The translations under genes and the position numbers were made by a program. From UBA4744 sp963723165 (GTDB taxonomy: Bacteria > Actinomycetota > Acidimicrobiia > Spongiisociales > UBA4744): a DNA stretch of 64,000 nucleotides. Each line of letters begins with the position of its first letter. Position 1 is the stretch's first letter. The notes under the pieces were generated by a model. The model saw only the letters and a list, made by a program, of their open reading frames with translations, was not told where the DNA came from and did not search any database. Below, piece after piece: positions 35,991 to 44,593 of the stretch. The stretch covers positions 186,001 through 250,000 of the forward strand of contig CAVRPP010000005.1 in assembly GCA_963723165.1 (NCBI GenBank). Reading direction: 5' to 3'.

Positions 35991-37016
35991 ATGCCGGCCA
36001 ATCTCTCTCCCGAGTACAAGACGGCTGAGGCTGCGTATAAGCGAGCCAGCGAACCGAAAGACCGCCTCGATCTGCTCCGCACAATGCTGCGGACCTTGCC
36101 GAAACACAAAGGCACCGACCACCTCCAGGCAGATATCAAGACCCGCATCAAGGAGCTGACAGAAGAGCTTGCCGGACCCAAGAAGGGTGGAGCACGACGG
36201 GGCCCTCCGACTTCGTTTCGCCCGGAAGGTGCTGCTCAGCTCGCCTTGGTCGGTCCCCCGAATACCGGCAAGTCCACATTGCATGCCCGGTTGACCGGAT
36301 CCCACGCCCAGATCGGTGAGTACCCGTTCACTACGCAGTTCGCGCAGCCGGGCATGATGTCACACGAAGACATTGCCTTTCAGCTCATCGACCTTCCCCC
36401 GGTGTCCACAGAACATCCCATCCCCTGGATCGCCAACGCCCTGCAACCAGCCGATGCCTGCCTATTCGTGATCGACCTATGTGAAGCGGGTTGTATGGAA
36501 CGGGCCGTCGCCGTTCGTGACCTGCTGGTCGAGCGCAAGGTCGTTCTGTCGGCAGGCTGGCCGGCGGATACCAGCAACCCTCGCCTGCCCGTCGATCATG
36601 AAGGTGATCCGTTTACGGTCCGGCTCCCCACCTTGCTCCTGGTCAACAAAGTCGACAGGATCGCCGACCCGAAAACCGAAATCGGCGTCTTTGCGGACCT
36701 AACAGAGTTGCGTTTCCCCACGGTGGCCGTATCGGCGGCAACCGGAACTGGCATCGATCAGATCGGGCCGTGGTTATTCACCCGGCTGGGAATTGTCCGC
36801 GTATACACCAAGGCACCAGGCAAGCCTCCCGACCTGGATCGGCCCTACACGATACGCCGGGGTGGAACCGTCCACCAGGTTGCCGAGTTGGTCCACCGGG
36901 ACATAGCCGCATCCCTGAAATTCGCCCGGGTCTGGCGGCCCGGAACGTTCGAAGGCCAGCATGTCGGTGGCGACCACACCCTGATCGACGGCGACGTCGT
37001 GGAGCTCCACAGCTGA
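35991..37016 (+). CDS. DRG/Obg-like GTPase with TGS domain
   Basis: The 341-residue protein has an N-terminal helical region (residues 1-70), a G domain and a C-terminal TGS domain. G1 is G-P-P-N-T-G-K-S-T near 89; G3 reads D-L-P-P rather than D-x-P-G; G4 is N-K-V-D near 224; G5 is V-S-A-A-T-G. The TGS part (about 265-341) contains V-Y-T-K-A-P-G-K-P-P-D and ends G-D-V-V-E-L-H-S, as in archaeal and eukaryotic DRG proteins, which associate with translating ribosomes. Bacterial copies are much less common than Obg. It should be a ribosome-linked translation GTPase, but this is inferred. It stands alone, convergent with the DUF35 gene. Confidence 0.85.
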   Translation: MPANLSPEYKTAEAAYKRASEPKDRLDLLRTMLRTLPKHKGTDHLQADIKTRIKELTEELAGPKKGGARRGPPTSFRPEGAAQLALVGPPNTGKSTLHARLTGSHAQIGEYPFTTQFAQPGMMSHEDIAFQLIDLPPVSTEHPIPWIANALQPADACLFVIDLCEAGCMERAVAVRDLLVERKVVLSAGWPADTSNPRLPVDHEGDPFTVRLPTLLLVNKVDRIADPKTEIGVFADLTELRFPTVAVSAATGTGIDQIGPWLFTRLGIVRVYTKAPGKPPDLDRPYTIRRGGTVHQVAELVHRDIAASLKFARVWRPGTFEGQHVGGDHTLIDGDVVELHS

Positions 37017-37061
37017 AAGGCACCGAGCACTGAGGGCCGGAGGCTCTTGTCTTCGAAGGCA

Positions 37062-37409
37062 TCAGGCCTTGGTGAATACCATCCCGTAGAACTTGTCATA
37101 GGCGCTCTTGCGAACCACCTTGACAACGCCTTGCACAGCCATCCCGATCTGGGGCTCCTCCACCTCGAGTTGGCCGGTAATGCGCAGACCGTTCTCCAGT
37201 TCGACGATGCCCAACCCCAGCGTTGGCACCTCGAATTCGGCAGGCAGGTTGTAGACCCTGGTGAAGGTCAGCAGCTTGCCCTTCTTCGGGAGCGGCACGA
37301 TGTCGAATTCGAAGAAGTCGTTCTGTCGGCATTTCTTGCAGACCATGCGGAAGGGATAATGCAGTTGATCGCACTTCCGGCACTTGTATGCGTAGATATC
37401 GCGCTGCAT
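37062..37409 (-). CDS. DUF35 OB-fold zinc-ribbon protein (thiolase partner)
   Basis: The 115-residue protein has a four-Cys rubredoxin-like zinc ribbon (C-R-K-C at residues 10-13 and C-K-K-C at 24-27) followed by an OB-fold (G-K-L-L-T-F-T-R-V-Y, then L-G-L-G-I-V-E-L). DUF35 proteins form complexes with thiolase-fold enzymes or aldolases and are thought to help hold acyl-CoA substrates. Its start overlaps the thiolase stop by one base, so stoichiometric expression is likely. It is the last gene of the ten-gene leftward operon. Confidence 0.92.
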   Translation of the reverse strand: MQRDIYAYKCRKCDQLHYPFRMVCKKCRQNDFFEFDIVPLPKKGKLLTFTRVYNLPAEFEVPTLGLGIVELENGLRITGQLEVEEPQIGMAVQGVVKVVRKSAYDKFYGMVFTKA

Positions 37410-38584
37410 CAGTCCTCCCTCAAGAATGTCAGGCAGACGACGTTGTTGCCGAAGCCGCCGAAGTTGCAGGTGAATCCGACCCGGGCTCCGTCCACCTGAC
37501 GCTCACCGGCTTCTCCTCGGAGTTGGGTCACAATCTCGTGGGCCTGCGCGACCCCGGTGGCACCGACGGGATGCCCCTTGCCCTTCAGACCCCCTGAAGG
37601 ATTAATTGGCAACGACCCGCCCAGGGCCGTTTCTCCCTTCTCGAGAGCGATGTAGCCCTCGCCTTTCGGGAAGAAGCCGACCTCCTCGCTCTCCACGATC
37701 TCCAGAATGGTGAAGGCATCGTGGAGTTCTGCCACGTCGACGTCCTGCGGGGTCTTGCCGGCCATCTCGAATGATATGGCAGCCGCCCGCCGCACGGCCA
37801 GCAGGTCCGTCGGCTCATCGCGCTCGTGCACGGCGTGGGTGTCGGTCGCTTGGCCGACACCTGCCAAGCGGATGAGCGGACGGTCGATCGTCTTGGCAAC
37901 GTCTTCGGACACCAGGATGACGGCCGCCCCCCCGTCCGACACCGGACAGGCATCAAAGAACCGCAGCGGCTCCGAGATATACGGGTTGTTGGTCATTGCT
38001 TCCGGCGAATCGAGGATTCCCTCGATGGTGATGGGCTGATGCAGGTGGGCAAACTCGTTGAGCATGGCGTTGTTCTGGTTCTTGACCGCAACCATGGCGA
38101 GATGCCGTTCGGTAACCCCGTATTTCTCCATGTACAGGCGGGTGAACATTGCCGCGTGGGCAGGCAAGGTCACTCCGTAGATGTACTCGGCTATTGGATG
38201 AGTAAGCGTGGCGATAAAGTCAGTCGCCTCGAGGTTGTTGACCTCCCGCATGCGCTCGGCACCGGCGACTAACACCACGTCGTGCATGCCTGATGCCACG
38301 GCCGCAAACCCGGCCTTGATGGCCGAAGCTCCCGAAGCAGGGCCGTTCTCGACCACCGCCGCCCCGGCCGGGGTGAGGCTGAGACTGTCGACCACTGCAC
38401 TGGCCAGGGCCGTTTGGTGATTGACCCGGGCACTGCCCATGTTGGCCACGTACACGTGATCGACGTCGGTGATCCCGGCGTCCTTCAGAGCCAGCATCGA
38501 CGCATAGGCGGCGATTTCCGAAAGCGGATATTCGAGACGGGTGAAGGTAGTGATACCGATCCCGACTGCGTAGACGTTACGCAT
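37409..38584 (-). CDS. Thiolase-fold protein lacking the nucleophilic Cys (Ltp/SCP2-like)
   Basis: The 391-residue protein has the thiolase fold: R-N-V-Y-A-V-G-I-G-I-T-T-F at the start, the nucleophile loop, G-H-P-V-G-A-T-G near residue 335, and C-N-F-G-G-F-G-N-N near the end. At the nucleophile loop it reads N-G-P-A-S-G-A-S-A, with Pro where active thiolases have Cys. This is a property of the non-thiolytic SCP2/Ltp group, some of which, with a DUF35 partner, act as retro-aldolases in steroid side-chain breakdown. It is therefore probably not a plain acetyl-CoA acetyltransferase. It overlaps the upstream 252-residue gene by eight bases and is coupled to DUF35. Confidence 0.85.
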   Translation of the reverse strand: MRNVYAVGIGITTFTRLEYPLSEIAAYASMLALKDAGITDVDHVYVANMGSARVNHQTALASAVVDSLSLTPAGAAVVENGPASGASAIKAGFAAVASGMHDVVLVAGAERMREVNNLEATDFIATLTHPIAEYIYGVTLPAHAAMFTRLYMEKYGVTERHLAMVAVKNQNNAMLNEFAHLHQPITIEGILDSPEAMTNNPYISEPLRFFDACPVSDGGAAVILVSEDVAKTIDRPLIRLAGVGQATDTHAVHERDEPTDLLAVRRAAAISFEMAGKTPQDVDVAELHDAFTILEIVESEEVGFFPKGEGYIALEKGETALGGSLPINPSGGLKGKGHPVGATGVAQAHEIVTQLRGEAGERQVDGARVGFTCNFGGFGNNVVCLTFLRED

Positions 38585-39335
38585 GATCCGCCTCCCCTCC
38601 CAGAGCCGTACGCTGGGAGATGAGGGCTGTAGCCGTGGGGTCGTACAACGACCGGGTGGCCGCCAACAGGTCGGCGGGCGGTGTCGGCGGATCCGAGGGA
38701 GGCAGGATCTTGGCCTCGGCCTTGGCGAGAATCTCCGGCGGAACCGGACGCCGTCCGACGACCAGCGTCGAGCGGGCCCGATCGAACAACTCCTTGGTCA
38801 GCGCCCAGGACGGCACCCCGCCCAGTTCATGGGCCGTCTCGAAGCGTTTCTCGAGCTGATACTCGATCATCCAGCGACGGAACCCGATGGGTGACTCTGC
38901 CACGATCAGCACCTCTTTGTGTCCGAGGATGTCGATGTGGTACTCCATCTTGGCGGCAAAGGCGTGGGCGCCGACCCGCAGGCCGCGCCGCAGGGCAATG
39001 GTGTGCAGGGACATGCCGAGATCGGGTGAAACCTGGCGTCCGTTGACGACCGCGGCAAGCTCTCCGTCGATCTGCACGGCCAGCACGTATTCGTCCTGAG
39101 CCCGGTACCGGTAGTGGGCCAGCAGTTCGGAGTAGATGCGGGCGCACACGACGTCGTAGTAGTCCCGTTCGACATGCAACAAGGGTTCAAGATAGGGAAG
39201 GATGTCGGGGATCTCGTCCCGGTCGATCTGCCGGATCACCATGGGCTCGCCGCTTGCCAGCGTCATGTATTTCGCTTCAAACGGCTTCAACGGGTTGTCT
39301 ACCGGACGGAGAATCTTCTCCAGGTCAACAGCCAT
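38577..39335 (-). CDS. Unknown protein in the molybdenum-hydroxylase operon, possibly GNAT-like
   Basis: A soluble 252-residue protein. The middle (residues about 32-165) suggests a GNAT-like alpha/beta fold: M-V-I-R-Q-I-D-R-D-E-I, then Y-V-L-A-V-Q-I-D-G-E-L-A-A-V-V near 82-96, and a helix before K-E-V-L-I-V-A-E-S-P. No acetyl-CoA R/Q-x-x-G-x-G/A loop is clear. The C-terminal 60 residues are Pro-rich and probably disordered. It overlaps CoxL-like by one base and the thiolase by eight, so it is embedded in the operon, presumably with a linked role. I do not recognise the family with confidence. Confidence 0.7.
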   Translation of the reverse strand: MAVDLEKILRPVDNPLKPFEAKYMTLASGEPMVIRQIDRDEIPDILPYLEPLLHVERDYYDVVCARIYSELLAHYRYRAQDEYVLAVQIDGELAAVVNGRQVSPDLGMSLHTIALRRGLRVGAHAFAAKMEYHIDILGHKEVLIVAESPIGFRRWMIEYQLEKRFETAHELGGVPSWALTKELFDRARSTLVVGRRPVPPEILAKAEAKILPPSDPPTPPADLLAATRSLYDPTATALISQRTALGGEADHA

Positions 39336-41728
39336 TACTGCTCGTCTCCTTTGCTTGCTTGTTCTTTCATGACCGCCAGCGCCACCTTCTCGGCGGTGAT
39401 GGGCATCGATTCGATGCGAATCCCGAGGGCGTCTTTGATGGCGTTGCCGATGATGGGTGCTGCCGGAATCATCGTGTGCTCGCCTACTCCCCTGGCCCCA
39501 AACGGTCCGTCCGGCTGGGCCGTCTCGATAATGATCGGAATGGTCTCATCGGGTATGTCGTGGGCCGTGGGGATCTTGTAGTCCGTGAAGTTGGGGTTGA
39601 GCAGCTTCCCCTCGTCGCTGAACCGCATATCCTCGTAGAGGACGGTGGCTAGGCCCTGGACGATCCCTCCCGTGATCTGCCCTTCGATGAGACTGGGGTT
39701 GATGGCTTTGCCGACGTCGACGGCCAAAGCCACTTTCTTGACCTTCATCCGACCCGTTTCCCGATCGACTTCGAGGACCACTCCGGCAGCGCCAACCGTG
39801 TAGTGAACGTTGGGATGGCCCCCCTGGCTGGTCTCGGGGTCGCTGCGGGTGGAGGTGAACTCGGGCATGAACTTCCCGCTGCCGACGATGGGTCCACCCT
39901 TAAACGTCCCGTCAGACGATTCGAGGCCGTCGATGACAAAGTCGCTCAGAGAGAGACTGAAATCCGGGTCGGTGCTGGACCGCACACTCTCCTTCTCGAG
40001 ATAGAGCGACTCCTCTTCGTAGCCGTGCACACGGTGTACAACGTCGAAGATCTTCTCGCGAGCCTCGACCGCCGCTGCATGGACGGCGTTCCCGCAGCTC
40101 CAGGTGACGTGCGAGGCCACCGTCTGCCACTCGTACGGGTTGCGGTCGGTGTCCGGTGTTTCGACCCTGATCTTCGAAGGCGGCACGGACAGCACTTCCC
40201 CGGCAATTTGCGCCATCGCGGTGAGATATCCCTGACCCAGTTCCATCCCCGAAACGGTGATGTTGATGCTGCCGTCCTCATTGAATTTGAGGAAGGAAGC
40301 CGACGAGGCGTTCGGCGGCATAGCCGGCGCTTTCCAGAATACGGCGAAGCCCTTGCCGATGACCTTGTTGGGATCGTCCGAGGTCTCCTGCTTGCCCCAC
40401 TCGATGGCGGCCGCAGTTCGATCTATCGCTTCGATCAACCCGGACGGATTCATCTCGGCCCCGTAGGCGAGGGTGTCACCTTCAACAATGGCGTTCTTGC
40501 GCCTGAACTCGACAGCGTCCATGCCGATCGCTTCGGCGACCCGGTCGACGTGGGACTCGAGTCCAAACATGAACTCGGAGTAACCGAATCCGCGGTACGG
40601 ACCGCCGGGCGGAAGATTGGTGTAGATGCATTTCGAGTCGATCCATACATTGGGCACGCGATACGGGCCTGTCGCCGACAACCCGGCCGCGTTGACCACA
40701 TTGGCACCGTATTCCACGTAGGCGCCCGCGTCCCAGTTCATGATGTGCTTGATGGCCGTGATGGTGCCGTCGTTCTTGACGCCCATCTTGATGTGGGCCA
40801 CCATGCCCTGGCGGTGGTAGGTGTTGTAGAACTCCTGCTCTCGCGTGAAGCGGATCTTGACGGGATGTCCCTTCACGGCCGTCGCAATGGCGGCTCCCAT
40901 GATCTCCATCGAGACGCCGGCCTTGCCGCCAAACCCACCCCCCACGTACGGAGTGATGACCCGAACGTCTTGGTGGGTCAATCCAAGCGGTGCCAGCGCT
41001 TCAGCGAACAGGTGCCGCTGGGTGTACGGCGATTGTGATGCCGACCACATGGTGAGACGGCCGGATTGGTCGTAGAGCCCCACAATGACGTGCGGCTCGA
41101 TGGCGCAGTGAGCGTACCGCGGCACCGTGTACTCGCCTTCCAGGACCAGATCGGCTTCGGCGAACCCTTGCTCCACGTCGCCCTTGCGGGTCTTGCGCCA
41201 ATGAGCGATGTTGGTGTTGTCGTGCGGGTAGAACCACGGAACGTGGGGGTATTCGCCGAGATCGGGATGGATCAGCCCGGTGTCTGGCTTGAGAGCCTCG
41301 ATGGGATCGAAGATGGGTGGCAGCTCCTCGTAATCCACTTTGACCAGCTTGGCGGCGCGCATCGCCACCTTCGGGTCCCGGGCAACAACTGCGGCCACTT
41401 GTTCGCCAACGAACCGGACCCGATCCTGGGCGAACACGTAACGATCCTTCATATACAGGCCAAACTTGAACGGGAAGTCCTTCCCGGTGACGACCTTGGT
41501 GACACCGGGGACCGCTTCGGCAGCCGAAGTGTCGATGCCCTTGATGCGGGCATTGGCGAAGGGGCTTTCAACGATCTCTGCATGCAGGAGGTCGGGCCCA
41601 AAGTCCATGTCGTCGACGTAACGGGCCGCCCCCGAAACCTTCTCCACTCCGTCGATCCGCACGGTCGACTGTCCGACGAACTCCAGGTCACGGCTGCTTC
41701 GCTCCTCAAAGGGCTTGAGTGTGGTCAT
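39335..41728 (-). CDS. Molybdenum hydroxylase large (molybdopterin) subunit, CoxL/XdhB-like
   Basis: The 797-residue catalytic subunit of a xanthine-dehydrogenase-family enzyme. It has V-G-Q-S-T-V-R-I-D-G near residue 18, A-R-Y-V-D-D-M, G-G-G-F-G-G-K-A-G near 270, P-P-G-G-P-Y-R-G-F-G near 370 and the catalytic Glu in G-A-R-G-V-G-E near residue 748. The CO-dehydrogenase active-site loop with Cys (A-Y-x-C-S-F-R) is not visible, so CO oxidation is unlikely. It should hydroxylate an N-heterocycle or similar, with the 2Fe-2S and FAD subunits next to it. The presence of barbiturase-like and cytosine-deaminase-like genes makes uracil or thymine a good substrate candidate. Its ATG overlaps the small-subunit stop by four bases. 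Confidence 0.92.
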   Translation of the reverse strand: MTTLKPFEERSSRDLEFVGQSTVRIDGVEKVSGAARYVDDMDFGPDLLHAEIVESPFANARIKGIDTSAAEAVPGVTKVVTGKDFPFKFGLYMKDRYVFAQDRVRFVGEQVAAVVARDPKVAMRAAKLVKVDYEELPPIFDPIEALKPDTGLIHPDLGEYPHVPWFYPHDNTNIAHWRKTRKGDVEQGFAEADLVLEGEYTVPRYAHCAIEPHVIVGLYDQSGRLTMWSASQSPYTQRHLFAEALAPLGLTHQDVRVITPYVGGGFGGKAGVSMEIMGAAIATAVKGHPVKIRFTREQEFYNTYHRQGMVAHIKMGVKNDGTITAIKHIMNWDAGAYVEYGANVVNAAGLSATGPYRVPNVWIDSKCIYTNLPPGGPYRGFGYSEFMFGLESHVDRVAEAIGMDAVEFRRKNAIVEGDTLAYGAEMNPSGLIEAIDRTAAAIEWGKQETSDDPNKVIGKGFAVFWKAPAMPPNASSASFLKFNEDGSINITVSGMELGQGYLTAMAQIAGEVLSVPPSKIRVETPDTDRNPYEWQTVASHVTWSCGNAVHAAAVEAREKIFDVVHRVHGYEEESLYLEKESVRSSTDPDFSLSLSDFVIDGLESSDGTFKGGPIVGSGKFMPEFTSTRSDPETSQGGHPNVHYTVGAAGVVLEVDRETGRMKVKKVALAVDVGKAINPSLIEGQITGGIVQGLATVLYEDMRFSDEGKLLNPNFTDYKIPTAHDIPDETIPIIIETAQPDGPFGARGVGEHTMIPAAPIIGNAIKDALGIRIESMPITAEKVALAVMKEQASKGDEQ

Positions 41729-42201
41729 GCCGCTCCCCTCCCTGCGCCTGCGGCTGCCGCCAGGACCGCGTCGATTATCGGATCGTATCCCGTGCACCGG
41801 CACAGGTTCCCGCCGATGGCCTCCTGCACGTCAGCGCGGGTTGGCTCGGGTTTCTCTTCCAACAGTTCCGCAGCTGCCAGCACGATGCCGGGTGCACAGA
41901 ATCCGCATTGAAACGAGTTCATGTCGACAAAGAACTGCTGAAGCTGCGTGAGCCCCTCGTCGTTCAGGCCCTCGATGGTCACCACTTCGTGGCCGTCGAC
42001 TTCCACGGAGAGAACCAGGCAACTTCGCACCGTATGGCCGTCGAGGAGCACCGTACAGCTCCCGCAGTCGCCGCGTTCGCATCCGATTTTGGGGCTTTTC
42101 ACCCCGACCTTGGACCGGAGGGTCTCGAGGAGCACATCGTTGGGTTCGACCGTTAGCAACCATGGTTCGCCGTTCACCGTCACTGAGATATCCGTGCGCA
42201 T
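41725..42201 (-). CDS. Molybdenum hydroxylase 2Fe-2S subunit, CoxS-like
   Basis: The 158-residue iron-sulfur subunit has a plant-ferredoxin-type N-terminal cluster site (C-E-R-G-D-C-G-S-C-T-V-L-L-D-G, residues about 40-54, with a further Cys near 61) and the helical C-terminal domain with C-G-F-C-A-P-G-I and C-R-C-T-G-Y (about 100-140). It carries electrons from the molybdenum site to FAD. The length is normal. It lies between the FAD subunit gene (nine bases upstream) and the large subunit. Confidence 0.95.
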   Translation of the reverse strand: MRTDISVTVNGEPWLLTVEPNDVLLETLRSKVGVKSPKIGCERGDCGSCTVLLDGHTVRSCLVLSVEVDGHEVVTIEGLNDEGLTQLQQFFVDMNSFQCGFCAPGIVLAAAELLEEKPEPTRADVQEAIGGNLCRCTGYDPIIDAVLAAAAGAGRGAA

Positions 42202-42210
42202 GTGCTCCCC

Positions 42211-43101
42211 CTACATCAAGTTCGTTCCGTAGGAAGGCCCGTTGCCTTCCAGGCGCTGCACCGCCGCCATGAGGCCCCGTTGCAGCATCACTTCGGACAT
42301 CCGCATTCGGAATTCCTTCGATGCTCGAATGTCTGTAATCGGTGAAATCTCCTGGGACACCAGTGCCATCGCCTCGCCGATCAGCTCGGGGGTGAGAGCC
42401 TTGCGCTCCAGGAGTGACTCGATCCGCCGGGCGCGCAGGGGGGTGGCTGCCACCGCCCCGAAGGCGACCCGGAACTTGTGATCAGTAGGCGCCACAATCG
42501 CAACGCACGCCTGAGCGAGATCCTCGCCCTCGTAGCGACTGAGTCGAACGTAGGCGGCACCGTGCCCGCCGGGCGGAATCGGCACAACTACTTTGGTCAC
42601 GATCTCGCCGGTGGTCAGCACAGTCTGGCGGGGCCCGAGGAACCAATCGTCGATCGAAACCTCACGGGGGCCCGCCGGGCCGAACGTGTGGACGGTGGCA
42701 CCGTGGGCGAGGAGGGGCGGTCCGGCATCACAGGAGGGAACGGCCGAGCAGATGTTGCCGACCATCGTTGCCCGGTTGCGGATCCCCGTTGAGGCAACAG
42801 TTGCAGACATCTCGGCGATGAGGGGCAGGCGGTCCCGCACTACATCCGAATTGATGAGATCGGCGAAGGTAACCAGTGAACCAATCGAAAGGGCGTCGCC
42901 CTCATCCGCGATTTCTCCCAGGCCCTCGATCCGCTTGATATCGACGAGCAGGTCCGGTGCCACAGCCTCGTCCCGCAACCACGCGACGAGATCGGTACCA
43001 CCCGCCAATACACGGACGTCTCCGGGGTGGCCGGTGAGCATCTGTACGGCTTCATCGAGCGTCCCGGGGCGCTGGTAGTCGAACACCTGGGCGATTGTCA
43101 T
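42211..43101 (-). CDS. Molybdenum hydroxylase FAD-binding subunit, CoxM-like
   Basis: The 296-residue FAD subunit has V-L-A-G-G-T-D-L-V-A-W (residues about 34-44) and T-I-G-N-I-C-S-A-V-P-S-C-D-A near 106, where the usual family motif is A-T-x-G-G-N. This puts electrons onto an external acceptor. The ATG at 43101 has a very strong ribosome site (A-A-G-G-A-G-G) and homology starts at F-D-Y-Q-R-P; the open frame continues upstream but is not family-like. An 80-base gap separates it from the DUF1116 gene upstream, the only sizeable gap within the operon, and contains an operator-like palindrome. Confidence 0.93.
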   Translation of the reverse strand: MTIAQVFDYQRPGTLDEAVQMLTGHPGDVRVLAGGTDLVAWLRDEAVAPDLLVDIKRIEGLGEIADEGDALSIGSLVTFADLINSDVVRDRLPLIAEMSATVASTGIRNRATMVGNICSAVPSCDAGPPLLAHGATVHTFGPAGPREVSIDDWFLGPRQTVLTTGEIVTKVVVPIPPGGHGAAYVRLSRYEGEDLAQACVAIVAPTDHKFRVAFGAVAATPLRARRIESLLERKALTPELIGEAMALVSQEISPITDIRASKEFRMRMSEVMLQRGLMAAVQRLEGNGPSYGTNLM

Positions 43102-43120
43102 ACCACCCTCCTTGCTTGTC

Positions 43121-43144
43121 GTTTTGTCAAAACTACGCGTTTTG
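43121..43144. promoter_or_regulatory. Palindromic operator candidate in the operon's largest internal gap
   Basis: G-T-T-T-T-G, T, C-A-A-A-A-C (43121-43133) is a perfect 13-base palindrome, and a third arm G-T-T-T-T-G follows at 43139-43144, forming a second inverted repeat with 43128-43133 (five-base spacer). It lies 20 bases upstream of the FAD-subunit ATG. The layout suggests cooperative binding of a dimeric regulator (for example GntR type) or a translational control element. Confidence 0.45.
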
Positions 43145-43180
43145 CGCCGGACGGCGTGGCACTCCCCGGTTGCACCCCGA

Positions 43181-44593
43181 TCATGCAACGCCCACACGGT
43201 CGGCCAAAGCATTGACCGCCTGCACGAAGCAAGCCATCGGAGCCTCGACCAATCCGGCGCCGACCATTCCGACGCCGGGTTCCTTGCCGGCCACCCCGGT
43301 GTTTATCTGCGGACGTACTCCGGTACGGGCGACCAGCATGGCGTCGATTCCGGTTGGGGTTCCCCGGAACTCCAGAATCGGTATCTGGTACGAGGGGTGT
43401 TCGGCCATGGTTATCTCATACATTGCCAGAGTGCGTTGAACCGCGCCGCTGGCCGTACCGCCGACAAACCCGACGATGGCCGGAGAAGCAGCCATCGCGA
43501 ACCCTCCCAGGCCGATGGTCTCGGTTATCGCCGAGTCTCCGATATCGGGGTTGGCATCAGCGGCGGTAAACGAACCGAGGAACAGGCCATCGACGACCGG
43601 GGCCGGAGCCGTAAACCACTGGTCCCCGGTTCCCGACAACCGGATACCAAAATCGGTCCCGTTGCGGGCCATCACGGTGACCAGACTGGAGTGCTCGACT
43701 CCGGCTGCTGCATCGACGGTCAGTTTCCCAGCAGCCATCACGACGTTCAGCATGAAATGGTCGTTCGAGTCGATGAAGGAGTAGACGGCCGCCCGCTCGG
43801 TCACTGCGGACATGTCGCTCTCTACGAGAGCTGCTCCAATGGTGCGAAGCAGCAACGAGGTCCCGGCCCTATTGCGATTGTGCCCATCATCGCCCATCTG
43901 CAGCGCCTGGGCGAGAAGCGAGCGAAGATCGATCGGACCGCTCCGACGGACGGCGTCTCCAAACACCGGTCCCAGCACCCTGTCCATCCACCGAAGCCGG
44001 TCGATGACTTCAGGAGCATACGCGCCATAGCGAAGGACCTTGCCGAGCCCTTCGTTGAGGGTCGAATAGGCCACACCGTCCGTTGCCGGATCTTGCACCA
44101 CCAGGACGGGCATCGAAGGACTGATCACGCCGGCCATCGGACCGGCCGAGCGATGGTGGTGACACGGAGCGAGCTCGATTTCACCGGCGGCCAGCTTGGC
44201 GGCGGCTTCCTCGGGGGTGCTCGCCAGATCTTCGTAGAGCATGGCCCCCATCAGCGCTCCGCGCATCGGTCCGCTCGCATCGGCCCACGACAGCGGCGGA
44301 CCTGCGTGGAGGAAAGTCCTTTCGGTAAGGCCCGGGATGACCTGTGCGGCCGGGACAACATCAACGAGATGCGGGCGCACCTCGAGCATCCGCTCGATCG
44401 CCAGCTGATTGGCTTCCGCGACACCCGGCGCCGCGGCCAGCTTGGCCAGGGCTACTCCGGTTCCTTCAGCCGGGGGGCTCCATTCAGTCCTGCGTACCGC
44501 AACGCTTTGTGCCTCGAGGGCACCGGCCAGCACTTCGACCCCGGCCGTTACGACGACCGGCTCCGAACCGAGGAGCCGTTCGAGTCCGTTCAT
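43181..44593 (-). CDS. DUF1116 protein (YlbE/AllG-like, carbamoyltransferase component)
   Basis: The 470-residue protein matches the DUF1116 family: I-P-G-L-T-E-R-T-F-L-H-A-G-P-P near residue 75-89, G-P-M-R-G-A-L-M-G-A near 97-106, A-P-C-H-H-H-R-S-A-G-P-M-A-G-V near 130-144, and D-G-H-N-R-N-R-A-G near 230. The E. coli homologue, with FdrA and YlbF, is reported to make up the oxamate carbamoyltransferase that converts oxalurate and phosphate to oxamate and carbamoyl phosphate (from memory). Start ATG 44593 has G-G-A-G-G-T-G-G three bases upstream and overlaps the FdrA stop by four bases. Here it is predicted to act on the open-chain product of the ring-opening amidohydrolase. Confidence 0.88.
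   Translation of the reverse strand: MNGLERLLGSEPVVVTAGVEVLAGALEAQSVAVRRTEWSPPAEGTGVALAKLAAAPGVAEANQLAIERMLEVRPHLVDVVPAAQVIPGLTERTFLHAGPPLSWADASGPMRGALMGAMLYEDLASTPEEAAAKLAAGEIELAPCHHHRSAGPMAGVISPSMPVLVVQDPATDGVAYSTLNEGLGKVLRYGAYAPEVIDRLRWMDRVLGPVFGDAVRRSGPIDLRSLLAQALQMGDDGHNRNRAGTSLLLRTIGAALVESDMSAVTERAAVYSFIDSNDHFMLNVVMAAGKLTVDAAAGVEHSSLVTVMARNGTDFGIRLSGTGDQWFTAPAPVVDGLFLGSFTAADANPDIGDSAITETIGLGGFAMAASPAIVGFVGGTASGAVQRTLAMYEITMAEHPSYQIPILEFRGTPTGIDAMLVARTGVRPQINTGVAGKEPGVGMVGAGLVEAPMACFVQAVNALADRVGVA

Noticed and set aside
39335..43101. Aerobic CO dehydrogenase (coxMSL)
   Set aside because: Subunit order matches, but the CO-specific Cys loop (A-Y-x-C-S-F-R) is not visible in the large subunit and the accessory cox genes are absent.
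43121..43144. Internal promoter with a T-T-G-A-C-A minus 35 box
   Set aside because: The hexamer is present on the minus strand, but there is no room for a minus 10 box before the ribosome site, so the symmetry is better explained as an operator or RNA element.
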